NCBI GenBank assembly: GCA_021904315.1
Contig: CM038925.1
Coordinates: 13,146,501 to 13,210,500, forward strand
Direction of reading: 5' to 3'
DNA length: 64,000 nt
DNA from: Sphagnum magellanicum
Lineage: Eukaryota; Streptophyta; Sphagnopsida; Sphagnales; Sphagnaceae
Position numbers and translations under genes: made by a program. The notes below the pieces were generated by a model. It was not told where the DNA came from. It saw only the letters and a program-made list of their open reading frames with translations, and ran no database searches. Positions 25,260 through 38,870 of the stretch are shown piece by piece. Numbering within the stretch: the stretch's first letter is position 1; each line of letters starts with the position of its first letter.

Positions 25260-28200
25260 AATCAATATTATGTTATTATAATAGTCTTTTACTAGTCCTT
25301 TGTTAAATTAACCATAATATGACGTAACACATATTCAAGTCCAAATGTCTTTTTTTAAAAACCAATTTACCCAATTTTTTAATTTAATGAATTTTTAATT
25401 TGAATTCTTCAACATTCATATTAATCATTTAACACAATTTGGAATGATTAACATAACTTTAAAATGTCAAGGAAAAAACATATGTAAAAAAAATCACAAT
25501 TTTCACCACTATCTGACATGGTTTTTGGCTCTTATCTCTGTATTTGCCCCCAATTTTTTATGTTTATAAATGTTTTCTGAAAAAAAATTCAATGTTACAA
25601 AAAGACCACATCACAAATTTCATGGGTCACAATTTGGTAATAATAATCGTGAGAAATTTGTTTTTCATACATTCATATGGAATAGACACGAATGTCATTC
25701 ATTTACTTGTATTGTTTGAACATTGATTTCATGTGGACTATTTAAATGCAAATGTCATATGCTTATTCATATTGTTTAAACATGGACATTTTATGTCTAT
25801 TTGTGTTGTTTACACATGTAAGTTGTGCACTCAACTTCTGTGTTTAAATAATGCACAACATTCATTTTTAAACAATACAAACTTATGAAATAATACATTT
25901 TACATGAATTTGAAATGAACCCATGAAGCATGTAAATTTATGATGCACTAACTATTTCATCAAGCATCGTCCATTGTTGAGAAGGATATTAAGTTACATA
26001 ATGTTTGCATTGTTACTTTATTGCTTTGGCACCTTCAACATTATGATGCTAAAACATTGTAATAACTTGGCTGCTACTATTGCATTTCAATGTATGGGCA
26101 TTTTCATCAACATTCACAAATGAAGTTCTCAAAGATTTTCATTGTTCATGTTGTGTTTGTGTTTCCAAGTAACCTTAGTTGCTTTACAGACATAAAAGCT
26201 CCATTTTTGCATTTTAAAATATTTGAATTCCTCATGATTTCTAATGGTAGATGGAACATTGCTCTAACAAATTTGGTCTAGATTCTGGTATGTACATATA
26301 ATCAAACAAAACATGGCAAAAGAAAAGGCCTAATTACATCACATTTGCATATGGAGATGGTATCAAACATGTGACCTATTGCTTGATTTCAAGATGTCTA
26401 TCCTTCTATAATCTCCTTTTAATTTGAGCTATATTTTCAACTTTGGGGGGGGGGGGGGGGGGGGGGGGGGGAAGCTATGGTTTTTGCACCTTTGGGTCAC
26501 CTTTTAAAGATTGCAATAGACAAGCAAGTGACAAAAAGGCTTTATGAGGCTCTAGTGAGAACAGAATAGGGGTCACCTTTAAGTTCATATAAGATTTTTT
26601 GAGGGGCAACCTAAAGCAACAAAATCCAATGGCACAAAATTTAGGATTTTTTATCTTGAGGTGTAGTATAAATAAACAAAGCCATTTTTAGACCAAATTG
26701 TTTTTTCCCCGACAACAAGACTATTGCAATTTTAAAAATTAAAGACAAAGAAACTACTAAACTTACACATGAGAAACATCTTCACACAAATTTCCAAAGA
26801 CAAGGGCCATTCTCGAAGATCCAACGACCACTTTTGAAGATCTAAGGTCCATTTCCCAACATTCTAAATCACACTCAATATCACATAGGAGATCTTCAAC
26901 AACATTTATTGAACTTCATATTATGCTTCACACCACATCCAAAACATGAGGAGAGAGAATTGGGCACAATTTCTTTAGCCCTTTCCAAACTACTAAATCA
27001 TGTATACACACATATGTAGAACTCTTTACAACATTATCAAGTCACTTCAACAACCACATTCATTTATGTAGACTCACTTAGTTTTATAAGGGAATGCCTA
27101 GTTCTTACAATCAATTTCATTTTTTTATAGTACTAGCCTATGACAAGAATGTGAGGTTTGCATTTTCAAGACATACTACACGAAGCAATTACTAACATTC
27201 AATTCTTGTTTTGAAGATGAAAATCGTAATAGATGTTAGAGGCTCAACATTTGAGTTTGGTAGAACATCTAGTGCTTGTTGCAAGATGTGATGTTAGACT
27301 TCATTACTAACATCTAATTAACTTAGAACCTCCAATACTTGGGAATGGAAAATTTTGTGTTTTGAATGTCCATGTAACACATTGAAACATCTACATTTAT
27401 GTTGGAATAAAATACGTCCTCTAATAACTTTTGTAGACATCTAATGCTACAAATATTACATAGCCTTGTGATAACATGATTCAAAGCTCAAGCAAACATA
27501 CATGTAGATGCAAAATGGGTTTCGCATTTGGCTTTTGGAGAGTGTTCCAATAGAGCATATGTAGCTAATGAGTGTTTTGAAAAGTTAATAAGCTTTGGCA
27601 CAAGCATAACTAGATTTGGCTGCAAGTGCTTGGGAGCCTTGTTTAACACCACTAAAATCTTTTACATTGATTTTGGCATGCATTGTGGTTCATGAATTCC
27701 TTGTGGCACTACCTCCTCTAGTGTCTTCAAAAAATTCACAATAAATTCCAGTAGCTCATTAAATTGCTTTAGCCACTTAGGCTAAACATAAGACATCTAT
27801 AACATATGAGATGAGTGCAATGTATTGCAATCATGAACATAAGTTCAATTCCATAGCAATCTTGTCATAGTTAATGGTTTGAAACCCAATCATGCCTAAC
27901 ATAAAACCCAAATCACAGTTGTTGGAAAAAAACACACACAAGCTTCAAGGGCATGAAAAAAATGTTTCAAATTCCAATTCATTATTAGTGACTTATTTCA
28001 TGAATGAAATCTTTCATGTAAACTACACCAAACAACCAAAGGAAGCTAACAACCTATTTGACCAACATTGACAATCACATTCACATAGAGCTTGTTGTCC
28101 ATCTCCCTGCATGCCAGCCAGATGTCCACTGCCTTTTTCAAGTATTTAACTTCTACATAAAGACAACCCAACTTGTTGACAATTTTGGGAGTGCATATAA

Positions 28201-28314
28201 CACACCCCCAAGCTCCTTAATGGACTCAAATGTGAGTCCAAATTGAAAATAACGAAAAAACAAGGAATTCGGGCACGCTTCTTGGTTCGCAACACTTTGA
28301 GGGGTAGAGGGGCA
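25260..28314. other. AT-rich intergenic DNA, no gene recognised
   Basis: No coding signal. The stretch contains the 28-base G run listed separately. Frames are short and without family resemblance. Confidence 0.55.
26445..26472. repeat. uninterrupted run of 28 G
   Basis: Twenty-eight consecutive G in otherwise AT-rich sequence, ending in GAAGC. The exact length may vary between individuals or be affected by sequencing. Confidence 0.9.
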
Positions 28315-29100
28315 TGTTGGAGTTCCGAGATGGGACTAAGAAGAGTGACAAGCACCAACTACTCACATGGACCTACACAAAACCAACACAAGGTGGTTAG
28401 TGCATAATTGGAGCACTTTTGGTGCTAGGACAAGCCACGTGCAAACTTAGACTCACAAGACTCACCACGGCCCGAACTTGGGGGAAGACACCACCTTCCC
28501 CCTTATAGTATACTTTGTGCCTCTCCACAAGGCCCACATCCAAATGACTTTTTATCCCGGGACTCCCACTTGGGAGTCTCAAAATTGCCAAAGTTAGGAC
28601 TCTTACAACTTTGGGGCCTCATAACTTTGTGTAAAGACTCCAATTGAAATGAGTTCTAGAACAAAGTTTAAGCCCTCGTCGAGAGCTTTCCAACAGTATA
28701 TCGCACGCTACCTGCATGCAAGGAAATTGGGGTGATTCCTGACTTTTAGTGGTCGGGAGTCAAATTGCTAATTTGACTCCCAACCCTTCTTTTGGCCATA
28801 ACTTGTGTTTCAAATGTCCAAATGGGTGATGCAAGCCCATTTTAGACATCTAAGTTTCAATAGCTTTCCAATGGTATGAATAATTTCTCAAGCCATTGGG
28901 TTTTCATACTTGCAATCACTCTCTGAACATTCAGGAGTCCACTAGGACTCCAACTCCCAACATGGGAGTTCACTTGGGAGTGTGAGGGTTCTTTCCCTCA
29001 CACTCTTTTGCATTCCCGGGGGCATGAGAATGCGACTCCCGGGCTTAGTCTTGGCCCGCACCCTTGTAAGCCCTTTGCCTTAATCGCGACCCCAAGGCCA
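28315..29100 (-). mobile_element. LTR-like fossil stretch, probable solo LTR or fragment
   Basis: This block is clearly richer in GC than its surroundings. It has the wording often met in plant retrotransposon LTRs: repeated phrases around GAGAGCTTTCCAACAGTATA and TAGCTTTCCAATGGTATG, and many GGGAGTC/GACTCCC pairs. It can be framed by TG at 28315 and CA at 29100, and read on the - strand it has a TATA-like box near 28505. No matching flanking duplication and no gag or pol sequence were found nearby, so both the ends and the assignment are tentative. It looks old and broken. Confidence 0.35.
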
Positions 29101-31444
29101 GGGTTGTGATAATATAGAAAAGATAAATAATGCAAAGCTTACACCTTTGAAGCCAATTCTAATGCTCTAGTTTCTATTAACACTTGCAAAAATTCCTTCC
29201 TCATTCAGTTAAGAAAATCATCATTTTATTTCTACATGATCTGTAGCATAAAGGTAACGACATTGAACTTGTGTTTGAGTTCTAAACAAAAAAATCTATT
29301 GCGTAGTACCACAACAATATCGGGAATACTACATGGTGATGCATGAAAAAAACAGTAGCAACAATAGCCTTGAACAAAGTTCAAAAGATGAAGAATTAAG
29401 TGGTTGCAGCTGAACTAGTCATGGTTGTTCTCACAAAGCTTACTACTAGCCATCATGGGTTCTTCAAGCTTGAAGATCTAAATTTATCATGGAGAAAATA
29501 TAGAGAACAATAACTTGGCCATTGCCATGCACTTGGCTATCAAATAGAAGAGGAGTAGGTTGAGTTTCAACATCAATGATATGGGTCAAGTCCCCTTGCT
29601 ACAACTCGGTTTGCTACCATATTTTGACCAGGGTCTTTTTTCTAGGATCCTTGATGAGTTTGTTCAAGTTTTCTTCCTTTGTAGCTTTTCAATGTAAGGT
29701 GGACAACCTACCTCAACAACAAACTTCAAAACCCAAAAAAGCTACCATCACCACCCTGTCACACATTAAAACAAACCTTAAATTTCCCCAATTAATCCAT
29801 ATACCATGCTTCATTCTAAACACTAAAAAAACCCATTTCAATTTAAATAGTCTAGATATTTTCATCAAATAAATTAGTTTACTTGATGTGAAACTAATTT
29901 TAATAAAATAAAATTGCAAAAGTTGGATCCAATGTGATAATCCCTATCCCCATAGGGGCAAGCCCAACAAAGGAAAATAATGGGACCCAGTTTAATTTTT
30001 CCATTGAAATTGGTGAAAAACCTAGTTTGCTCTTCTATGTTTCTTTTGGGAAAAAGATTATACAATTTTTTTTTGTTTTTTTTCAAACAAGTACTTAGTT
30101 ACGTGCTTGACAAACCACCATAACATAAGAGCCTCCAGCTAAGTTATCTTTAAGCCTTTTTTTATCTAGTTAAATAGTTTGCATGAAACAACACAATGAA
30201 TCAAGTTTGTGTGAATGTTTTCAGAAATTACAATGTCACAAAACAAGAAAATGTGAGAGGTTTTGGTGTCACATGCATGAATATTGCAAAGATGAATGAT
30301 GAAAAAATAGGTTTAAGTCTAAATCCAAAACATAAAACAATGAATCAAAATAAGAACATAAAGATTAAAATCAAGAACGTGAAATGTGTAAGACCAAAGT
30401 ACAAACATAATTTTTACCATGATAAATATGAAAACAACAAAATAAGGCTATGGAATAAGACCATATTTTAAACTTGTGTTAAACATATTCAAGGTAATGA
30501 AGGGTCCTACTTTTATTTATACCCCTTTGGGGATTTAATTCAAAGAAGCTTCCATGGAAGTTTTCATGTTGCCATTAACCATGAAAGCCTTTTAAAAGGC
30601 TTCCTAATTTCAAATGAACTATAAGTTAATTAAGACTTAATTAAAAATGATCTAAAAGTTTACTTGTGAATCAATTGAAAGTTAAAACTAAAAATGGAGT
30701 AAAAAATTTGGAAATGAACTAAAAGTTAACTAAAAATGAAATATAAGTTAATTATGAATGAACTGGCAATCAACAAAGGATCATGGATGAACATCCGTAT
30801 GAATGAACTCCATTTATCCTATGAAAGTGATGTTCGTGACATTTTGATGTCTTAAAATAAAAATCTATTATAGCTAAGGTTTTAAGGTTGTGCTACATTA
30901 CTATGAGTTTACATTGTTGTGCAAAGGTGAAGTAACTTTGCAAAACCAATTATAATTATGAAGAACACATGAAGTGGAAAAATAAAAGAAATTTTTATGG
31001 TAATGATCACATTGTGTTTGCACAACTATGGTTTTGTCCATGAGTTCATCTTACACTCTTTCAGAAAATTAAAACTTTTAATCGATCTTTGTTTGGTTAT
31101 AAAAATGAGGAGAAACCAAGCCAAATCCCCTAGGTTGTAACATTACGGTGTTAGTAAAAAGTGACAAAAGTTTTTATGGCACATGTGATATACAACTTCA
31201 CCTTTGGGGGTACAACCTTTTGGCTTTCTAGTCCATTTTTGGATTTTGTAGCAAGTTATTTGAAAATGTTCAAACATTTGTTGGTTTTTTGTCAGCGCAG
31301 TCACTCGTTCTATTAATGCTTCAATGTGTGCAAAAACCCATAGATGAGGAATCAAAAACTTTTCATGTTAATTTGTTGCATGGTTTCACAAACACCATAA
31401 TTGTAGACCATATCTTCCCACACCAACCCTTGAGCCTTTCTATG
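29101..31444. other. AT-rich intergenic DNA, nothing named
   Basis: No gene recognised. At about 30610-30780 an approximately 20-bp phrase like AATGAACTAAAAGTTAATTA recurs several times in degenerate form. Confidence 0.5.
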
Positions 31445-31871
31445 TTATTAAAATATTCATTGGATGCATCTGATTATATTATAAACCATACAAGAATTTT
31501 GAAAGTTACAAAATTCATGAAGAGGATTTGAAAAAAATCATTTGGTTTATGCTTGTATTGATTAGGATTAGAATTTGTAACCCAAAATGCATGTCACATG
31601 TGTAGAAAATAACCATGAAAAAAAAATCAACTTGTTCAGATAAGTTTATTTAAACATTTTTTTCATTTTTGGTTTTGAGGGTCAAAAGATTAATGCACAA
31701 CAATGCACACATGTGTAAAATTGCAAGTACTACAATATGAATTTTAAAAATTTGAACTATTCATTTTTATCAAAAAAATTGTTCTATGTAGACTTTATTT
31801 GTAAAAAACTAGTGGAAAAATAACTTGGATTTTTTGTTTTTGAAAATGGAACTACAATCTTGAATAAGCCC
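31445..31871 (+). repeat. left arm of a diverged large inverted repeat
   Basis: Its reverse complement matches 33156-33580. Corresponding blocks: ATTATAAACCATACAAGAATTTTGAAA (31480) with ATTATAAACCAAATGAGAG(T)TTTGAAA; AGAATTTGTAACCC with AGAATTTGTAGCCC; CAACTTGTTCA; TTTTGAGGGTCAAA; and at the inner edge GAAAATGGAACTACAATC with GAAAATGGAACTCCAATC. The arms enclose about 1.28 kb. The pair may be the inverted ends of an element or two independent inserts of one family; no transposase was recognised between them. Confidence 0.75.
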
Positions 31872-33155
31872 TTGTAAAGATTATTTTAACACAATCATTG
31901 AATAATTACTATAAATTAAACCACTCATTAACATAACATGGCAATGTATGCAATAAAATTTTATATGGAACAAATGGGCATTTATTCAATTTTAAAAAAA
32001 AGAAGTTAAGGTTCAAGATTGTTTTTGCCCATGTTTCATGTAATGGAATTTGGTAGTTAAATTAGTGACCATTTTTATCTACAATGTTTCTAAATCATGC
32101 CTTATTATGCATGAAATGTGTCAAAAATTATACCAATCCAATTGCCATTCAAAATTCTATTTAACAACTTGTAGTATATTTTGTTAACTTATCAATTGTG
32201 CATTTGTTTGTAAACAATTTGGGAAACATCATTTTGGATCAATAGAGTTGGTACTTGGCAACCTTGGCATCATGGAGGAAATATCCAGAACCTTACCATG
32301 TTTAGAAAAATTAACCACCATAACTAGATCCATCACCATCAAATGGACATTCTATCAATTGTGAAATGGGTGCCCAATTTGATTGCTAAAGTTCAAATGA
32401 GAATTATTACTTCATGCACTAAGCACTTTCTCTTTTCAAATGTCTTTTGTTAATTAGATGGTTAATGTTTTAAAACTAGATCATTGATCATCCTTAATGT
32501 GGTTGAATTTTCCTCGAAATCAACAATTGATTTAATAAAAGTGATGAATTTTTTTAATATACTATTTGCACTTTGTTTAGCATTTGGAACTTGATCAATA
32601 ATACATACACCTTTTTCACTACACCAAAAAACGTAAATGGGTGTATGAAAGAACTACATGTACTATTTTTTGTATGCCTTGTGTATGGTACTTTCATAGT
32701 ACATAATGTGTGTATTATGTGAGTATTATAGTCATGTGATTGAATAGGACTCATAATTTATACCACGATAAGCTATATGAATGTAATCATAAATCCATGT
32801 TTTTGGCAAAATATAGTCATAAATTCAAATACAACTTGTTTCTTATGCCATGTAATCACAGATTCACATTTTTTCCCTAATGATTTGATATGGTGGACCT
32901 CTTTCAATTGAACCTTTTAGAAAAACATTACCAAGACACACACAAATGAAAAAAGAAAAAAAATCTAATTATAAAAAAATCTAAACCTAGATATATGCAA
33001 ATGGAGTCTCCAAAATGTATTAATTAAAAAGAGTTTGATGCCAAACACATTTCTCTTCATAAGCCTCTTGATACATCAAATTAATTACATCCATTCATAA
33101 TTTCACCAACTTTAATTTGCTGCACAAGCCAATCCACAATGGATTTCTTAGTTTA
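31872..33155. other. spacer between the inverted repeat arms
   Basis: AT-rich and without a recognised gene. At 32617-32633 the phrase CACTACACCAAAAAACG resembles the end of a CACTA (En/Spm) transposon, but no partner end was found. Confidence 0.45.
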
Positions 33156-33580
33156 GGTTCATTCAAGATTGGAGTTCCATTTTCAAAGAATAAATAGTCT
33201 AAGGTTTTTTTATTTCCATTAGTTTGTACAAATGAAATTTAAACAAAAATAATTTAAATGAGAAAAATGAATATTGTCTAAATTGAAATAATTCATATCA
33301 TGGTGGTGATTTTTCACATTTATACATTATTACGAATTGATAATTTGACCCTCAAAATCAAAGATGAAAAAAATGCTGAAATAAAATGTTTATGAACAAG
33401 TTGTTATTTTTTTGTATGATTATTTCTTGCACTTGGGGCTACAAATTCTAAACCCAATGAATACAAACAATCAACTAAATGGCCAAAAAAGGTTCCTTGT
33501 CCCCTTTGAAAAAAATTATGTAGGTTTCAAAACTCTCATTTGGTTTATAATGTAATGAAATGTATCCAACATTGTTAAAA
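33156..33580 (-). repeat. right arm of the diverged large inverted repeat
   Basis: Reverse-complement partner of 31445-31871. Similarity may continue weakly outward to about 33640 (a block around TTTCCACA and ATATAATTGG), so the outer limit is approximate. Confidence 0.75.
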
Positions 33581-36500
33581 TAAATGTAAACATTGTTTAT
33601 ACTTTTTTTGTGGAAACCAATTATATTATTCATTGTGGGAAAACATGGCATCCATGATTGGTAATTTTTGACTTGGTTAATCACTTATGCCATGTGTAAT
33701 TGTGTCATGGATGTCATGTTTTGGTGTAATTATAGAATGCATTTCATTTATTTTCTTTAAAAAATGTATAATTAATACAATTGATATAGTTATTTTGAAG
33801 GATGATAAAGGACATCTATATAATATCTAATTTTCTTTTAGGTATTTTTATTTATTTAACACATAATAGAAACCCATTTCTAGTTGAATAAACCTCAACC
33901 TTGAATAAGCCCATTAAATTATATTTGTTGTAGTTTTAGGATTCCTATATGACAAATTTTTGCATTCCATATTCAATTGGAAGTAATATCTATCCCATTT
34001 TTGTGATGTTAATATTGTGACCTATTAGTTAGTGTATAACTCATTTCCCTTTAATTCTTCAATGTTTGTTATCATAAGTTGTATTGTGATGGTGGCCAAG
34101 GTTTTTTCTCCCACTAATGCTTTTACAAGTTAGACTTCATCATGTGTTTTCACCTTAGTTTTTGTGGTGAAGAAGAAAGGTGTGGACCTTTTTCATCCTA
34201 TAGTCCAAATTGTTTAATCTTCCACAATTTCTATGTAAAATTCAATCATGATTAAGGATTTGGACTATCAACTATAGGGTGTCAATTCTTGACACCACAA
34301 CAATTCACATCAACCTTTTAATTTTTCAATGGTGATGGTGTGTATTATAGGTGCATTAGGGTGAAAAAAAAGTCACAATCATCCACTTTAGGCATCTATT
34401 TATTAATTCAAATATGAAAGAAATGTGTGCACAAGCAACTTATCTTGTTATTCCAACCTTGAGGAGTTTTCAATGTGCATTGTTTGGAAACAAATGTTAT
34501 ATAACTTCCTAATTGAATGTGGGAATGTTAGTTTGAACTACAATATTGTAATACAATACTCTATTGTAATACATAATTACAATATTTTAAGTTTGGCCTT
34601 AATATATCACAAGATAACTTGATTTATATTACTTTTGCATTGTGGTAATTAACATCATTGAATATGTTGCATTTTGCTCAAAGGGTTGCACCAATTTCTA
34701 TAGTGCATTATTCTTGCCTAGACCATATGAAGTAACCAACTACACAAAACATGTTTAAAATGATTCTTGAAGCATATAATGACGTATTTTGCTTCATAAT
34801 TATTTGAAAGGGCATTAAGCATGTCAACAAAAGAATTCAACTAAAATCCTTTCACTTTAATATATCAACATGAATAATTAATTTGGTAAGAAATCCATGA
34901 TGTTCCAAAAGTTCTTGAATGCATTATTTGCCTATGTTTTGATATGATTTGAATCTCAATATCCCTCTTCATTACATGCTCAAACTCTTTTAGATCTACA
35001 TTGCAAAACTAACTTCCCAAATATTCCCCTTTTCATTAAATACAACATGATGATATTTCACACCTTCATCATCTAAGGTTTGGAATCCAAATTAGAAAAT
35101 TCCTTTCCAAGCGATATAATAAACTCTTCAAAAACTTCATATCATTAATTTGATTTGCACTAATCACAAGCTTGGTGTAGATTGGTATTGCCTTGTTCTC
35201 AATTACATAATTAGATTGCAATTTAAACATAATTTATGAAATCTTTAAAGGATTTGGAAATGACTTGTCACACTTTGCAACACCAATATTAAAATATTTT
35301 TTGTCACATATATTTGAAGATGAGCCATGCTCAACAAGCTTATGAAGTTTTGACATTGTTTTCTCTTTTGACTTTTAAAAACATTTGTCATTTCCTCACT
35401 AAAAAAACAATTGTCAACAATGAACAAGCATCACAAAGCACCACCTAAAAACTCCACAAATCACATTCATCTTAATCAAGTTTCATAAAGTAACAAGAAC
35501 AAGACTGCCTTGAAGGGATGCATAAGTGAAATGAGATTTTAAAAATCCTTACGAGAAACATCTATAAGTTAAAGAAGCATCCCAAATAATTGGCATCATT
35601 AAAGTCAAAGTCTATCTTTGATCATCTATACTAATTTTTTTTTTAAATTATAAAAAAAACCTCATTCTTTATGTAGGGTGAGGCATTCTCTTTGGGGCCT
35701 TGTAGACTTAAGCTTGTAATAATTGAGCTCCGCCCTTGTATAATAGAACCTTGGTGTACGAGAAGTTCCTTGAGAGAATGTTTCACCCTATACATAATTT
35801 TTAGGTTTGGATTCTTCCCCTTCCACTTTGATGTGAAGACTGACATGCTAATGGCTAAATAGGTTTAATTGTTAAGTTTAAATTTAATATTTTTATAACC
35901 GACTTGGATAAAATCTGGCCAAACAATTTTGTTTGAATAAAATTGCGACTGAAACTGACAATGAGGCTTGCATTGCACCTGACCTCCCTTCCTTATTACT
36001 TAGTTGTTGGTTCACTGATCTCTCACCACCCTTCCTTGCCAACAAAAGCAACAGTTTTAACAATTATTAGTGCACTTGGAGAAAATTCATAAGTGTACTT
36101 GAAGGGTACCTTATATTCATGCATATCCCTCCTATAATAGAGAAGGTTTGCAAGAGGGATAAATATGGCTACTTATATGTGTAAGATCCCTTCCACTCTT
36201 AACAAGTAAATGCAAGAACCCTCTCATAGGCCTCGTGATCGACTTACGTTTAGGTTCATGATAGCTTTAATTAACCTCATGCTTTATGCAGGTAAAGCCC
36301 TTTGGTGGGAGACATTTCCATAATGCTAGGCCCGAGCCTCCTCAGTTTGAAGACATCCCAGACTCAGCTATTGTCGGCCTAAGTCCTCACCCTTTGGGCT
36401 TTACCCTACACTTTAAAAAGTCCTTACTCACAAAGGCAACAAGCCCTAATGGGAATGGTTTGAATTTGTTTTGTTCTCAATATGTAAACTCCAGTGTAAC

Positions 36501-36785
36501 AGTCAGTCAAACGTGACAAAATACTTTTGGAAATAGAGAATTGAAGTCAACTAGGAAGTAAACTGCCAGCCAAGAGTAATGAACTATGTAGTTTCAAAAT
36601 GGAACCTGAGGTCAACTAAGATATGCCAGAATGTGATCCTCACTTCCCCCACCATGTTCCAGCCGTAGCCTCCTCCATTTCTAGGACTTCTTCCCACTTT
36701 TTGACCAGGAGTTAAGTATTCTACAAGAGCCCAACGCATGTAATGATTTTCATGTGGCTTTCTCTGCATCCCTTTGATCCCCTTA
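33581..36785. other. intergenic DNA, no gene recognised
   Basis: AT-rich until about 35900, then closer to genic composition. A 76-codon frame at 36286-36516 has ordinary amino-acid composition, but I recognise no family and could attach no exon to it; it is left uncalled. Confidence 0.45.
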
Positions 36786-36789
36786 TGCA

Positions 36790-37375
36790 AGGTACAATGG
36801 ACAGGTCTTCTTGAATCTAGCCGACCTAATCATTCTTCAACATCCACATGCCCATTGTACAAATCATGACACCCATTATCTTATGGAATGTGCTCGGTAC
36901 AGATGATTGTGCCCATTTTTCTGCCCATTCAGAACTTTTGGCTCATCTCATGGGCCATTGTGCATGTTCTTGCTGCCGATTCAGAAATTTTGCCTCACCC
37001 TGCTGGGCTTGCCCAAATTCCTGGACTGCTGCTTACTGGGCACAATGACCTGTAGCTGACAGGTTCCATTATACGTAATGGTTTACTTATGGCCTTTTCT
37101 GTCTCGTTTTCGTCCCCTTAGAAGACACACTGGGCAGGTTTCCTCTGGTCTACCTGATCTAACAATTGTTCAAAATATACTTACTCATTGTTCAGATCAT
37201 GAAAACCATTGTGCTGTGGAGCGTGCTAGGTACAGGACATTCTGCTTGATTTATTGCCCACTTGAAAATTTTGGCTCGCCCAAATTCCTCACAAGAACCT
37301 CAATCCGCACAATGGCCTATACCAGCGCGTTCCATAATATACGAGTCACTCCCAGCAAATCCTAATATCAACTGT
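36790..37375 (+). repeat. diverged tandem duplication, period about 333 bp
   Basis: Two units align: CATTGTACAAATCATGA (36853) with CATTGTTCAGATCATGA (37186), then GGAATGTGCTCGGTACA with GGAGCGTGCTAGGTACA, TTTTGGCTC, and GCCCAAATTCCT in each. The units precede the promoter region of the CAD1-like gene by over 1 kb. Function unknown. Confidence 0.7.
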
Positions 37376-37559
37376 CGGCTTCTCAGATACTAGGGGTTGG
37401 GCCTATGGTCGCCTGTACAACACGTGACTCATCATGCAATGACTCTGCCCTTGATGGCAACTTCAAACTAGTTCAGCTCACAGTAACACCTGCTGAACAC
37501 TTCTCAAAACGTGGGACCAAATGAAAACTACATTATTGTTCCATAGTCTTTTCCATTAG

Positions 37560-38330
37560 AGATAGAGTCAATAGATAGCTCCACCAACCAGCCTTTTTTT
37601 AAAAATGGGCAAAGTTTCGCCACTCAGTGAAATTTTAAATTCTTTAACCCAAAAAATGGGGTTTTGGAGTTTTCTGTCTCCATAATTTTTAAGAATCAGA
37701 AAAATAGCTAGATTTTACATCATGTTCCAATAGGTACCCAGATATAGGAGGATACTTAGATCTTCATATTTCATTTATAGCAAACACTTGGCTAAAGGTT
37801 TTTCTAGATGATGGCCACCTTAGTTCTATCACAAAATCATTTTGAAAAAACAGTCACCAACAACTTTTATAAAAAAAATTGGGCAAATTTTTGCCACAGT
37901 GTGAGAAAAAAAGTTCAGTGCAACTCATATAAATGATTTTGTGAAAAAAGAACCAGATTTGCCAAGGATAAAAATGCGAAATTAGCATATCTAGACAACA
38001 GGTTCCAGCACCAAAATATACAACAATTCTTTAAAATTTTCTACTTTCATCTCTAACCTGTAGCCAAATTTGGCTAAATTCCTGTTGGTGCAGTCCATTG
38101 GTTGAGAAAATTTGGCACCACAGCTACAAAAACAAATCCAATGCTAAGGGTACAAAGGATTTTTTCTGCGGAAATTTGTGCCATATTTTGAAAAAAGGAG
38201 TCGGAAGTCACCATATTTAGGCAATACGTTCCCCGACGTCAGCAAAACCAAGCAGGATTCTAAAAGCTTTCTACTTTCCTGTCTGACCTTTAGCCAAATT
38301 TGGCTTATTTAATTCCTCTTGTGAATGATT
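37560..38330 (+). repeat. diverged repeats with TAGCCAAATTTGGCT core
   Basis: Two clear copies share TTCTACTTTC, then CTGACCTTTAGCC or CTAACCTGTAGCC, then AAATTTGGCT, at about 38040-38080 and 38268-38305. A weaker third copy is at about 37755-37800 (TTGGCTAAAGG). The core AGCCAAATTTGGCT is itself palindromic. The spacing is about 230-280 bp. Confidence 0.55.
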
Positions 38331-38519
38331 GCCATTCCACCTACCTCACCAATTTGACAAAACAAAGCCCTGGTGTGATTAGACATCACAAAATTCGAAA
38401 ACAAAGAAATAAAAAAATAAAAAGTCCCCACTCACCAAAACTCAGGAAAAAATAAATAAAACCTTAACTTAGTTATTAGGTAGGTGGTACTAGGTAGGTA
38501 TACCATTTTGTATTATTTT

Positions 38520-38870
38520 ATGAAAAGGATTTGGAAAGAAAGTCCAATGTTGACGCCTTTGGTTTGGGTCCGTTTTGGTCCGTCTTTCTGGAAGGTATTG
38601 ACCCTTGAATTTCGGTCTTCGACGGTTCCTATTGGCTGAAATGGGTAAAAATTCGTCTCTGATTGGCCCACTGGCCATGGCTGGCCTGGCATCGGGGATG
38701 GGGCGGGTGGCGTCGGGGTAGGGGGCCCTGCGAGTCGACGCCCTTCTTTCGCCGTTGTTGCACTCAGACTCCGCGTCCAGGATCCTCGCTCCCTCGCTAC
38801 GCAGTTTCGTTTTCCGCGAGGAGGGAAGAGCGATACTCGCTGGTTTTTTCTTGTTCCCGCGGATTGCAAA
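38520..38870 (+). promoter_or_regulatory. GC-rich promoter region of the CAD1-like gene
   Basis: Composition changes sharply to GC-rich and CpG-containing here. Two inverted CCAAT boxes (CCTATTGGC near 38628 and TGATTGGCC near 38658) and a GGGGCGGG box (about 38699) lie upstream of a pyrimidine-rich stretch. This fits the core promoter of the gene that starts translation at 40205. The transcription start is not determined; overlapping frames on both strands here are composition artefacts. Confidence 0.5.

Noticed and set aside
32617-32633. CACTACACCAAAAAACG, like a CACTA transposon end
   Set aside because: No partner end in opposite orientation and no sub-terminal repeats were found. A 17-base match alone is too weak for an element call.
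36286-36516. 76-codon frame of ordinary composition
   Set aside because: No recognisable family and no adjoining exon could be modelled. Left unannotated rather than guessed.
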